A stretch of DNA of 64,000 nt, taken from Symbiodinium natans. Its lineage: Eukaryota > Sar > Dinophyceae > Suessiales > Symbiodiniaceae. The translations under genes were made by a program, and so were the position numbers. Shown here piece after piece: positions 32,985 to 44,535 of this stretch (its first letter is position 1; every line of letters starts with the position of its first letter). Location of the stretch: positions 126,001 through 190,000 of the forward strand of contig CAJNDS010002674.1 of the NCBI GenBank assembly GCA_905221605.1, written 5' to 3'. The notes beneath the pieces were generated by a model. That model was not told where the DNA came from, made no database searches, and was given only the letters and a program-made list of their open reading frames with translations.

Positions 32985-34058
32985 ACTATTGAAACCAACG
33001 CGGGCAAGGCAGCTTAGGCAGTTCACGGCTTTCCCTTGATCCCTCGCTCTTCACCAGGTGTTCTCTTCCCTCTTCTTCGCGTGTCTGGTTTCTCCGCTCT
33101 GACTCCCTTCCACTGGACGAGGGCGGGCGCGCGCAGAGAAACATTTGTGGGCCATCGCCTGGGCCATCATCTCCTCCTCCTCCTCCGCCTCCTACTGTCA
33201 TACTGGAAGAGAGAGCCATCCAGCATGACACTGCACATGGGAGGTCTGGGAGTGGGTACATGCCGAGGTAGTTCATGTTTTGCGGGCTGCGGGAGTCTCA
33301 GGTCAAGTGAGATGTTGAATGTGTGTCGGCTGCTTTCAATGGGCGAGATTGTATCAAGCATGCCTTCGTCGTTTGTCATCTCAGATATGTGGACACCTGG
33401 TTGTCTTTTCACGCCCTGTTCGCGCAATCTGCTTTGGAGATCTTTGAGCATACCGTATACGATGTGACTGTGAAGCTATACAAGGCTACAAAGCGTTTAA
33501 GAAAGTAGTGTCCTATCAAGTTGTGCCTGCATCTTGGTGCTGCGAAAAGGCTAACCTCGCCCTGCAGTCATTAGTGCTGCTGTGTGGGGACGAGCTGGTC
33601 CATATCGACAGCAGGCCCTTGTGAAAAATACTTCGTCGTCAGGAAGGGCGGCTGCGTTTGAGACACTGTCGATGGCGGGTTGGTCAAAGTCTGTGCGTTA
33701 ATTTTTGCGCAGTTGCTTCTGCGTAAGTTATGCTGAGAGTTTTGCAGTTACCCCTGCGTTTGGCTACCTCTTGGTAAATATTCCGTCATATAGCCAGCGA
33801 TACAGCCGCGACTAGCGATCACGCGCTAGTCACGTGACGCTAATCACAGCTGCATCACGGGCGATGACGACTATTTTATTTTTAGGGGTAACTGGCTTGC
33901 AGGGTTACCTTGACAATGTATGCAGGATATTTTGCAGGTTCATGTCCTCTTGAGTGGGTCCGACAGATGAGTGCAGTACTGGGCACCAGACTCTAGGGTG
34001 ATGCCTGATGCTTTGCCCTTGCTGCGGGATGCCATGGCCGGCAAGAGCGAGCGAGAGG

Positions 34059-34089
<31 letters not shown>

Positions 34090-34521
34090 ATTGGCAAATC
34101 ATGTCGACACCTGATTGTCTGAGGCCGCCATTGAGCGAGGACCCACATAGGGGCCGCGACTCTACAGCCTCATACATGGCGGCCAAAGAAAAAGTTGCGG
34201 AAGCAAGGGCTATTTTGTAGCGAGCTGTCGGCCTCCACCCGAGGAATGGGGAAGTTAGTCTTGCAGTCGAAAAGTTCTGCAACTTTCTACTTTTCAGCAT
34301 TGCTGCTGGAACTCAGGCTCTCTAGAATGGTCCACCCTGGCCAGCTACGAGGGGGAGTTTAGGCAAGGGCTTTGCAGATTTGTCACATAGGTTCTGAAGG
34401 CCCTCCCCAACTTGCGCACCATGGCGCAGGTTGGGCGAGTACCATGGCAGCGGTCGTTTCTCGTGGTGACTTCCCCATCTCTCGCCATGAGTCGTCTGCG
34501 GTTCTACTTGTGATTTTTCAG
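32985..34521. other. No supported gene; GA microsatellite
   Basis: Open frames exist (plus 33036-33467) but show no recognisable motif, and minus frames compete. A (GA)n tract lies at about 34050-34086. A TCC-rich tract at 33170-33195 creates the glycine/arginine-rich minus frame. Confidence 0.45.
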
Positions 34522-34580
34522 GCCTGGAGGAAGTGTCTACGATGGGGACTGGCAGGAAGGAACCATGCACGGCCCTGCCC
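34522..34580 (+). CDS. MORN-repeat exon
   Basis: After TTTTTCAG the frame reads GGSVYDGDWQEGTMHGP, a textbook MORN repeat (Y-x-G-x-W-x-x-G-x-x-H-G). MORN proteins link membranes and cytoskeleton or activate lipid kinases. No second MORN unit is clear next to it: the following bases are a minisatellite of GGTCCATA-like units (34618-34672). It may be the last exon of a gene whose other exons lie in 33-34.5 kb unrecognised, or an isolated remnant. Confidence 0.5.
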
Positions 34581-34617
34581 TCACGGCAAGGCTTGCGATC
34601 CAGCCGTAGAGAGTTCA

Positions 34618-34672
34618 GTCCAAGGGGTCCATGGGTCCATAGGGTCCATAGGATTCATAGGATCCATAGGAT
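34618..34672. repeat. Short minisatellite, CCATAGG-like units
   Basis: Five or six imperfect copies of a 9-10 bp unit of the form GGTCCATAG or GGATTCATA. It lies between the MORN exon and the first channel gene. From here to 35257 no exon is supported. Confidence 0.8.
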
Positions 34673-35257
34673 GCCCCAAAAGGTTCTGTTTATACCCCTA
34701 ACGGCCGAAATGCCTTAAGCCTGGGGCCCCCAAAGGTCGTGGCGTACTTGGCAGCGTCGGGGACGACACCTTTGAGCTGGGAACACGGTATCTGGCAGCT
34801 CTGTGCTTGAAACGCCGAACATTCTTCCCCAATGGGCTGTTCAGCCGTGTCGCCATGCTCTCCCATACTGAGGCCGTTTGTCTATGCAAGGCACTTGGCC
34901 GTTGATGGCAAAGTGGGTCGGGGTGAAATGGTAGGATTGCGGTAAAGTTCTGCGGGCCTCAGGTTGGGGACTTCCACCACGGGCAGCTGCAAGGCTGGTT
35001 GCCGTCACTGCGATCATCGCTGCATCATGTCTTGCACGAAGCTGGGCGTCTCTCAGTCGCTCGGCAATTCGAAGCTTTGACGTTCTTGTTGTCTGAGCTG
35101 TTGCTCGCCCCAAGAGATGTCAGGACGCAGGCGTGCAAGCACAGCATCTAGAGTTGAAACGAACTTGCAGATGATTGTTCCCTAGCCTGAAGCAGCAGCA
35201 AGATGACGTACAGGCTTGAGCAAGACTACTTTGCCCCGTAGTTCTGACGACCACAGC

Positions 35258-37320
35258 ATGGTGGTCAGTGCAGATGAAGTGGATGTTAAGGCGGCTGCCA
35301 CTCTACTGCATCAGTGCCGCAAAGCCCATCAGGATTTGCTGAAGTGTGCAAGGGATGAGGAGGCGCTACTCTCCCGGCTGTCCTTCCACATGCGCAACCT
35401 AAATCCAGCAGCAGAAGCCAGCCCAATCTCTAAAGGAGTCGAGGGCGAGAAGCTTGCCGTGAAAGCGGATATGCTGCAAATTCCGCGGCATTTGGATGAA
35501 AGGACGGCAGAACTACCAGAAGTTGAGTCACGAGCCTCACACGGTTCAAGTGAATCTCGAAAACGCACAGCTCTTCGCGAGTTGAAAGGCTTGGAAAAGT
35601 TTCCATCTGAGAGCGTGCAGCCACAGTATGCCATTGTCGGTATTGACGGGACCGGACGGCCTGTCGTCCGCAACGGCTTGATCAACATGTTAAGGTCAAA
35701 TTTCTCCTCTTCCAAGAGCGAGTACAGATGGTGGTGTTCAGGCAGGTTGGCTCAGTATTTTCTCTCAGTGGCAGTGTTTCTCGATGCAATGTGGTCTCTA
35801 GAAGAGCCGGAACGCAAAGGTTGCCTGAAGAAAATCGTTTGCAGCACGACCTTTGGCATGGTGTCCACTGCTGTGATACTGCTGAATGCCGCCTTCATCT
35901 TCTACACCACAGACCTTGAGATGCGCAGCATCGAGAATGCCATGGGCATGGGTGACGACAGCATCAGGATCATCGAGCTAGCCTTAGCTTCTGTGTATGT
36001 GGTGGAAGTGATCCTGAGGCTGATGGTGCACAGGCTCTTCTATTTCTGGAACGCTGAAATGGCTTGGAATTGGTTCGATTTCCTCCTTGTCGTGTTCTCC
36101 GTGTTTGAGAACCTCCTTGTCTTCGGCTTGCTTCCAGGGCAGAATACCTCTGCAGACGCAGGCCCCACTGTCAATTTGGCATTCTTGCGCCTCATTCGCC
36201 TCTGCAAGATTGTGAAAATATTGCGTGTTTTCCGGACATTGAAGTTCTTTAGCGAGCTACGCCTGATGTTGGACTGTGTGCTTGGATCACTCATGAATGT
36301 AATGTGGTGCGTGATTCTGCTTGTCTTCGTGATGTACGTATTTGGCCTGCTACTACAACAAGGAATTGTTCAGTTCCTGATGGAAGAAGGGAAGAACGTG
36401 GACCAAGCCGACTACGATTTCATCATTGAATACTTCGGCAGTGTTTTTCAGACGGTCGTCACTCTCTTCCAGTCGTCCACTTCCGGAGTGGATTGGAATG
36501 AGCCGTACAAGGCTTTGAGGTTGACGGGGGATGTCATGCCAGTCGCATTCTTGGTCTATGTTGCGTTTGTCTTCATCTCAGTGTGGAACATTGTGACAAG
36601 TACCTTCGTGGAAAAAGCCCTGAAGTTGGCACAGCCTGATGTGGATATGCTTATCCTGGAGCAGCAGCTGCAAGATTTCGAGGATTGCAAAATGCTGGCC
36701 AGGCTCTTCAAGAATATGGGTCCAAAAGATGATGATGGCAGCGGGCGCATTGGAATAGCAGAGTTTCGCCGCCTTGTCGAAACCTACGAGTTCAGATCCT
36801 ACCTACAAACCAAGGGTATCGACATCAAGAATGCGGATGCTTGGTCCGTACTTCCCCGGGAGATCTGTTTACAGTTTACAGCCCTCAATGTCAAGCAAAT
36901 CTTGAACTGCCTAAGCCAGCAGTCCAAATCTGGCGAAGTCCTAACACCAGAAGCCCCCAATCCTTTCCAGCATATTCGGAAAAAAATCATCAAGCTCCCA
37001 GATCAGCCCAGGAGACGTTCTTCAAAATGCTTGTGGAGCTGCAAGGAGAAAACACATTAGATGCGGGCACATTTGCAAATGCGTGTGTGCGTATGAAGGG
37101 AGCTGCCACCAGCATTGATTTGCAGACCGTGATGTTCACTACACACCTCATGAACAAAGAGCAGCGAAAGTTCTTCCAGTCTGTGCACGGCCGCCTTTCC
37201 AACATTGAATCAATCCTTCTCGACGAGCCTATCATGAGCCACTGCCCGGGTGACCTGCTTCTGAAGGGTGATGTGTGCACGCCAGTGCGTGAGGAAACCT
37301 CTTCATGGTGCCGCTTATGA
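35258..37320 (+). CDS. Single-domain voltage-gated cation channel with EF-hand tail, paralog 1
   Basis: A plasma-membrane ion channel subunit with one six-helix domain. Exon 1 is 35258-36838. I chose ATG 35258 because an in-frame stop lies at 35204 and the start then matches paralog 2. S1 lies near residue 205 (STAVILLNAAFIFYTT), followed by S2 and S3 (AWNWFDFLLVVFSVFENLL). S4 has regularly spaced Arg/Lys (LRLIRLCKIVKILRVFRTLK, about 308-330). The pore loop is TLFQSSTSGVDWNEPY (about 395-412), followed by S6 FVFISVWNIVTSTFV, then an EF-hand-like loop DDDGSGRIGIAE. The pore is of the sodium/calcium-channel type, not the potassium GYG type. Exon 2 (37015-37320) adds TFFKMLVELQGEN and RMKGAATSIDLQTVMF. 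The intron 36839-37014 starts with GC. Predicted total is about 628 residues. Calcium feedback on gating is inferred from the EF-hand. Confidence 0.88.
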
Positions 37321-37777
37321 TAGCCCAAACTTGTATACTGAGAAAACTTGGGGGGAATGCAAAGTCTTGGTAGAGCAACGAGGTGGCCAAGAGATGCAGT
37401 TTCACACCAACATACACCCACATCATTCAGGTTTTTTTTGTCGAGGCATCCTGCAATTGTGGAGCATGCCTTTGGCCTAAGTTGTGCAAGCCGGATGTGT
37501 ATAGATCCACCGATCCACCCAGAAGAAAGCTTCGTGAGGCTTGCGTGCTGTTGAGAGCGAAGGTTTGATTGGACGTGCTTGAGAAGCCGCATTGAGCATC
37601 CACACGTTTGACAAAAGCCATCTCGTCTCGACAGCCTGCAGCGAAGTAAACGGTTCTCAACAACTTGTTTCAGTCACATGTTGTCCAGGTAACCCGGACG
37701 GTCGCAGTCGCACTTAGCAGCAATGCAAAGTATGCAAGCTTCAGTGCAATCCAACAGTCGCTGCGGCGCCTTTAGCC

Positions 37778-40716
37778 ATGTCGCTGACGTCATGGTGTCC
37801 TGGTTTTGCTGTGGCCAGCGGCCAGAATGAAGGGGAAGAGCAGGCCACGGACTTGCTACAACAGTGTCGATCCATGCATCAAGATCTGATCAAGCTGGCC
37901 ATGGACGAGCAAGCTCTTCTGTTCAAGTTGTCCACAGAGGTTCAGCGGGTGAAGGAGCAATCAGAGACTGTTCAGATTGGAATGGATGTCGGCACTGAGA
38001 GTGTGAACACCTACCGGATGGCAGCGGAGGATGCTCTATCCGATACGGCTGCTGAGATTCCCGTTGTTGCTGTTATTCATGAGACAGGGGAGCGAAGGCT
38101 GCTACGCTTCGGCAGCCGCCAGAGTAAAAGCTCTGAGGCGCTCACCGATTCAATTGATGCAAAGCGATCCAACACCTCCGCCTCCGTCGCTTCTTCACAT
38201 GAGGTCGTGACCAAGAAATCACGACATGGCTTGGACCCTGCAGGGCAGAAAGTTCACAAGTCTCTTTCCGATTCTAGTCGGCCCTGCTATTCAATCAACG
38301 GCATTCGAGATCGAGAGAATCCATATCTACAGACCAGCGTGCTCAACATCCTGAGATCAAATTTCTCATCAACGGCAGAGGAACACCGATGTTGGTGCGC
38401 TGGCCAGCTGGCCAGGTGCCTGCTGTGGTTTACAGCGTTTTTGGAGAACTGCTGTTCCTTAGAGGAGCCAGAACGTCACGGACGTCTGGCGCGCTTTGTG
38501 AATAGCACCATGTTCTCGGTGTCGACTGCCAGTGTGATCTTGCTGAATGCGGGCTTCATCTTGTATACGACTGAGCAAGAGATGCGGAACCTCGACCAGC
38601 CGCTCAATACAGATACCAATGTCTATTTGATTGAGCTGGTGCTAGCATCCTTCTACGTGGTTGAGCTCCTGCTCAAAATGATGGTCCACAAGTTCTATTT
38701 TTTCTGGAATGCTGAGATGGCTTGGAACTGGTTCGACTTCTTCCTCGTAGTTTTCTCTGTGATCGAGAACCTTCTGGTCTACGATCTGCTACCGGCAATG
38801 ACCTCGGCCGCAAATGCTGCGACCTCGACAGACGGAAGTTCGTCTAGTGTGAACTTGGGTTTTTTGTGCCTGGGCTGTCAAGTAGTGTCATTCGCTGATC
38901 ACTCCAGTCAGCCAAACATGATTAGATTCCTGCGACATGTGTGCCAGCTAAGGCGCTTAATTCGCCTCTGCAAGATTGTGAAAATATTGCGTGTCTTTCG
39001 GACACTGAAGTTCTTCAGTGAGCTACGCCTCATGCTGGACTGTGTGCTGGGTTCCCTCATCAATGCCATGTGGTGCGTGATTATGCTTGTCTTTGTGATG
39101 TACGTGTTTGGGCTGCTGCTGCAACAGGGAATTGTCCAGTTCTTGATGGAAGAAGGGAAGACAGTGAACCAAGACGACTACAATTTCATCGTTGAATACT
39201 TCGGCAGTGTTTTTCAGACGGTCGTCACTCTCTTCCAGTCGTCCACTTCCGGAGTGGATTGGAATGAGCCGTACAAGGCTTTGAGGTTGACGGGGGATGT
39301 CATGCCAGTAGCATTCTTGGTCTATGTTGCGTTTGTCTTCATCTCAGTGTGGAACATTGTGACGAGCACCTTCGTGGAAAAAGCCCTGAAGTTGGCACAG
39401 CCTGATGTGGATATGCTTATCCTGGAGCAGCAGCTGCAAGATTTCGAGGATTGCAAAATGCTCGGAAGGCTCTTCAAGAGCATGCGCCCTCCGGATGCTG
39501 ATGGCAACGAGCGCATTGGAATGGAAGAGTTCCGTCAATTAGTGGAGACGTACGAGTTCCGATCCTATCTCCAAACCCGGGGCATCGACATCAAAAATGC
39601 TGAGGCGCGTGGTTGTTTCCAAGCTGTCGAGTGCCTTACGCTCGTTGAATCGAATACTCTGTCGAAGAAGGTTCCCTGTTTGGTTTGGTGATGTTGCATC
39701 CCTTGCTAGAGAGAGCACCATGGAAGCGTCGAAGCAAGCGGAGCGCAACGCGGAAGCCCGGGATGCTTTTACGTCGGGAAAAAATCACAGAGTGAAAGGG
39801 GCTGAGGGGGAGAAAGAAAGGGGTGCGCCATGCCGTAAAAGCCAAGCTTTCATGAGCTGCATCATCAATTCTTGGATGACAACTTCTGCAACCCGCACTC
39901 TTGCAAAGGGGAGGTCCCCTACGACCCCTTCGCTGTTACAAGCTTTCCAACGGTCGAGCAAGTTTGTTCTCATCAAAGCTGCGCAAATGCGGCAACATCC
40001 TTTGCTTACAGACGGAGCACGATGGCATCAACATGCAAAGCCAGGGTGAATGCCGCCGGCTGCCCCCCCTTCAAATTCGATTAAACCCGCTATACTACTG
40101 TACACAGTTGTGCAAGTATCAACATGTAATGCGTGGCTTAACGCTTGTCGGGGTGTCGGGGGGTGGGGAGTAATGCCTGCAAAGGATACCTTGACTGAGA
40201 TGCAGCCAGTTACCGTGTTTGGAGATGGAAGTTGCACAGCTGCCGGCGGTTAAACGCGACGAAACGGTGAAGGGGTTGATTGAGTGGGGGGGGGGGGGCG
40301 TTGGGAAATCAGAGGGTTGCCAAATTGGGTCTGGCCAGGGTTCTCTTTTGCATTTTTTGTGGGTGTCGCCTCCATCCTGTGCGCAGACCTTCTTCAAGAT
40401 GCTCGTGGAGTTGCAGGGCGAGCCAATGATTGATGCCACCACTTTTGCCAACGCATGTGTGCGCATGAAAGGGGCTGCTACAAGCATCGACTTGCAGACC
40501 GTGATGTTCACCACACATCTGATGAACCAAGAGCAGCGGCGGTTCTTCCAGTCCATGTACAATCGCCTGATGACAATTGAACACATCCTCCACGAAGAAC
40601 ATAGTGTAGACGGAGAAAATTCAATTCCAGGTCCTTTTTTGACGCAAAGCATAGATGAACGTGCTGACACACTAGACACCGAAGGTGCAGTCAGGACAGG
40701 TTCACTGCGTCTGTAA
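37778..40716 (+). CDS. Single-domain voltage-gated cation channel with EF-hand tail, paralog 2
   Basis: Tandem duplicate of the preceding gene, 457 bp downstream on the same strand. It starts at ATG 37778 (MSLTSWCPGFAVASG), with the same six-helix plan, S4 (LRRLIRLCKIVKILRVFRTL), pore TLFQSSTSGVDWNEPY and S6. Its EF-hand loop reads DADGNERIGMEE. Exons: 37778-38865, 38953-39604 and 40387-40716 (stop at 40714). The intron 38866-38952 (87 nt, GT-AG) is in frame and stop-free; removing it makes GFLRLIRL align residue for residue with paralog 1 (AFLRLIRL). The second intron, 39605-40386, starts with GC at the same codon as in paralog 1 (KNAE then TFFKML). Predicted length is about 689 residues. 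The N-terminal cytosolic part is diverged and Ser-rich (SSEALTDSIDAKRSNTSASV), a likely regulatory region. Confidence 0.88.
38866..38952 (+). other. In-frame 87-nt intron specific to channel paralog 2
   Basis: Begins GTGCCTGGGC, ends CCAGCTAAG, and has no stop in the coding frame, so it hides inside the long open frame. It encodes 29 residues rich in Cys, His and Ser placed just before S4, which would be odd for this helix. Its removal restores exact alignment with paralog 1. Confidence 0.75.
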
Positions 40717-41249
40717 GGCGTGCATGTGCACCCAGTCACAGGCCGGTCTTGAGCTTTTGCTGACTCTTTCTGCGTGGTATTGCCAGAGCTCTGCAAGTCC
40801 CAGTTGTAGCTGCTGTTCGTGAGCTGGGTCACATGCTATGTGTATGTTTCACCGCAACACAACCTTTCGAAGATCATGAAGGATCATCATGGGCCGGCTA
40901 AGCTGGCAAGATCTGAGACCCCTTGACGCGCTGTGAAAGACAAGTGCTTGCCCACAGGACTGGAGTGCCACTCCCATTGTGCTCCTAGTGCTCCTGCATG
41001 TTCAGACAGCTGTTGAGAGGCTGTGGTTCAGCCGCTCTCTGAGCAAGAACTGCTGGGCATGCCCAAGAGAACTATCCGTGCAGGTTTGCATGCTGGTCCG
41101 TTTCTATTCATGAGGTAGTCTTCTTGAACTCCGAGACAAGCGGACATGAGGCCACGATGTTCCTTTCAAAATCCCGCATGTTTCCGGAACGGGGCAAACC
41201 CGGTCCGTGCTGCATGCTGAGATATGGTGACAGTGAGAGCCATAGACAG
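40717..41249. other. No supported gene
   Basis: Spacer between the second channel and the MORN gene. Short frames only, no motif. Confidence 0.5.
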
Positions 41250-43329
41250 GACCACTACAAGGGTGAGCTTCAGAATTCGAAGCTTCACGGCGTGAACCTG
41301 AGTGCCCACCTTCGGTTTCCGATGTCATCCAGGTCCATCATGTCTGCAAGCTTGCATGTGCTTGCAGTCGCTTGCAGGTCACGGTGTTCTCACTTCAGTC
41401 AGCCCCTACATGTTGTGGCATGGCATGGAGGGGTACTGTTACGGTAGCATGTCGTTTCAAGACGTTGCAAGCGATCGCTACCAGCCCCGGGGTCCAACTA
41501 TCGGATTGGCCCCTGCGAAGCTTCCATGATTGTTCCAAGTGACCCAAGTGATAGCCGCAGAGTGTTAAGAACTATTCTTTTTCATCTTTTACCGTGGAGT
41601 TTTGATGGAGTTTGGCCAGGTGACTGGGCGCCAAGTTTCGGGCCGCTTTGAGGATGGGTACTGTGTTGCACCGCTCTCAGATCGCTGCGTTTCTGGACTG
41701 CTCGCGACTTGGTTTTGCATGTTTTGCGAGTGGCAGATTGGACACAGGACGGCCAAGTTGATCAACCATCTGGACATGTCCGAGACCCAGAGGAGGGCAT
41801 GTGACGTCCAAATGCGTTGTCCTGAGCCTTTCAAGGATGCGGAGGCTCCCACGGGCTGGAACAGTCTCAAATGTCTCAACTTATCATGTCTTTTTCCATC
41901 TTGCAAGCTCGAGCAATAGCCAAGATCAAAGGCATGTCTAAAGAAGTCCACAGACCCATCTCGACCCATAATCTAGGGTTTGGCGGATCTCGTTTTCCAA
42001 AATCACGTGCCGCCCCTCGGCTGCCACAAAATTATGATGCCAAACCGGTCGAACAGCAACTATCAGCAACTTTCCGGGTGGATCATGAAAGCAGAGGGGG
42101 TCATAACTCCGTCATCGCCACGAAAATTATGTTCCGAGCACTCTCTTCCTTTGCTGTGGTGCTAAGCATGACTGCAGTGGTCTGATATGGTTTGACCGGC
42201 CATCTTACAAGGTCTATTTGGGCGAGCTTCAAAGGACATGGATGTGAGCAAGTCTATTGTGCAGCAGAGAAACTACAATCCGGTTTAGGCGTTGTGTTGT
42301 GTTTTGATCATGATGTGTCATGCTGTCATCCAGAGCATGGCGGGGTTTGCTGGCAATCGAGCTGACCTGATCCTCGCCCGGCTTGAAGAGGAACCTGGAG
42401 CACGGACCTGGCATTCGACTTGGCGGGCAGAGACAAGCTGGACCAGTGGCCGGAGGAGCAACAGAGCTGCTGTTCATGACTGTAATCGCGCGAGGATTCT
42501 GGCTGGAATCGAAGCTGGTCAGCATGTTAACACCTCAAAATACCTGCGACGCCGAGTCGTCCTTCGTGTGAGTGGGTGGACAAGCAGTGCTGTCCAAGGC
42601 TGAAGCAGTCGGGCTTAGAGAGCACCAGTGCTGGGTCCTCGCACTTTGCCTCTGCTCACAAGGTTCAGAAACCTTGCACATGGACTCAGCATCTGAGGAG
42701 CTTGTTGGGGAAAGCTCCGAGTCTGAGGCGCGCTCGGTACGCCTCATCTCCGTCCCAAAAATGCTGAAGAAGGGGTACTTCGTCCGTGTGGTCGGTGTCT
42801 TGACATGACTGGGAGGTGGCGGAAGTGAACCACTCTGGTCTGCTAGGGCCTCACAAGAGCAGACCATCGAAGACGCTTGCAAGTAATGCAGGCAGCTCTT
42901 CCTTGTGCTTTCACACTTCTATCCCAAGGTTCCAGTCCGGCATCGCAATGCAAACGCTGCCAAATGGGGACCGGTATGCACGTAACCTACTTTGGCCATA
43001 CCAGGCTGTCGAGCGCTGAATTGTTTTTGGGACAGCCGGTTGTCGCGCTGAAGAGTCGCCGAGGTGGGGTTCCTGGAGGCTGCACACCTGAGAGCAGATT
43101 CCTTGCATGTCCTTGCGACGTTTGCCATTCCTTTGTTGGAGAATGGAATCCTGGAAGGCGGGAAAGAAGCACGGCCGCGGCGTCTTCGCACGGACCTGGG
43201 ATTTTGGGAGAGTGGTTTTCCTCATGTGCTTCGCATGCGGAGGTCTACTGCGATGGTGCCGTGTTCAAGGGTGACTGGCAGGATGATGCTTTAGATGGAG
43301 TCGGGCGCTTAGTCGCGATTGAGCCATAA
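41250..43329 (+). CDS. MORN-repeat protein gene (partly resolved)
   Basis: Plus-strand gene carrying MORN repeats, modules found in proteins that tie membranes to the cytoskeleton. Exons seen: 41250-41291 (DHYKGELQNSKLHG, after ACAG and before GTGAAC); about 43141-43187 (ESWKAGKKHGRGVF); and the last exon 43243-43329 (VYCDGAVFKGDWQDDALDG, then VGRLVAIEP and a stop at 43327). The intron 43188-43242 (55 nt) begins GCACGG and ends GGAG. It joins in phase 0 to give GRGVFVYCDGAVFKGDW, a standard MORN junction. Weaker candidates are 42213-42235 (VYLGELQR), 42664-42780 (acidic, SASEELVGESSESEARS) and about 42950-42985 (LPNGDRY). The start codon was not found. Exons here are mostly 40-90 nt, about one repeat each. 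Confidence 0.6.
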
Positions 43330-43379
43330 CTTGAGTTCCGGATGGAGACAAGACTTTCCGCACTCGTGTGCTGGCCCCA

Positions 43380-43640
43380 CCTTTGTTGGTCACACTCTGT
43401 CTGCCACTCATTCTCTGCCTCTGCTCTCTCCTCTCCTTCTTGCTCTCTTCATTTATCTGTTTTAAACCTCCGGCTTGCCTCTCGCCTGCTCTCGCTTGCT
43501 CTCGCTTGCTCTCGCTTGCTCTTGTTTGCTTGCCTTCCTAGCTCCCTGTCCTCCTCTGTTCGCGTGTCTGTCTGCGCCTCTCTGGCCCGCCTGTCTAGCT
43601 CAATTTCCGTTGCTTTGTCTCAACTATACCCCGACAAGTA
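43380..43640. repeat. CT-rich tract with CTCGCTTG repeats
   Basis: A pyrimidine-rich stretch on the plus strand. It contains four or so copies of CTCGCTTG at about 43490-43530 and many CTCTCT runs. Leu/Ser-rich frames across it are compositional artefacts. It lies just after the stop of the MORN gene and could be in its 3' region. From here to about 44535 I support no gene. Confidence 0.8.
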
Positions 43641-44535
43641 GGAGCCCCGCACACCATGCAAATCCCGAAAGCAAAATAAACCGTGTAGCGTGCGACTTGT
43701 ACCGAATGCCTGCACGAATAGGGAGTTTACAGAAACAGAAGGTGCAGCATCCTCAGCCTCCTGACGGCACTGTCGGCGAAGGTCAGACACTCGCTGCGTC
43801 TCGGAAAAGTTTTTGCTTTTGCGGGCGAGTCCCTTCCTCCTCCCAAAATTTCACAAGTTTTTCAGGCGATGGTGACCCTGATGCCTCCAGTGCTGGCGCG
43901 CAGTAGACCACTCCTCAGTTCCAGGGGTTTTGGCCAATTTTGTCCATGTGGGTCAGATGCCACGTTTCGATGGTGTTCGAAGGGTGTTTACTGTGTATCG
44001 CTGCGTGTTTTGTGCACGTGAAGCTTTCGAGCCAAGACATGTGGCTTGAAAGCCCCTGTTTCAATAGCATGTTCTTACAGGACACATCCATTAGGCACCC
44101 ATTGCTACTCGTATCTCTTGCCACTTGTCCTCGAGCATCTCGCAAGGGTATGCATCACGTCCGGGGTCGGGCTGATGCCTGATACTGAGGCTGGCAAGCG
44201 TTGCCTTCGCGCGCAGTCAAGGCTGAACAGTGACAAGAATCATTGCAAAGCATCACGAACAACTGTCTGGCCGCAGCTGTCCTTGCATGCAAGTGCTGCC
44301 TCGTGGTTCAAGCCCTTTTTTTTGGTGTGGAAAGGGGCGCAGGGCAACGTGAGGCGACGCAAACACTGAGAGCCCGAAGTGTGCGGAGATGTGTGGACAA
44401 CCTTTCGTTGCTGAAGGTGTTTGCGCCGGTGTTGGCCCTTACATGGCAGCTGGCCGAGTAGCTGGAAACAGCGGCATGAGCAACACATTCATAGGATTGT
44501 TAAAGCATTGTACGCTGAATCTTCATTTTTTGCAG

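Noticed and set aside
43342-43906. Leu/Ser/Ala-rich frames after the MORN gene
   Set aside because: The sequence is a CT-rich simple tract, which yields such frames in all three phases.
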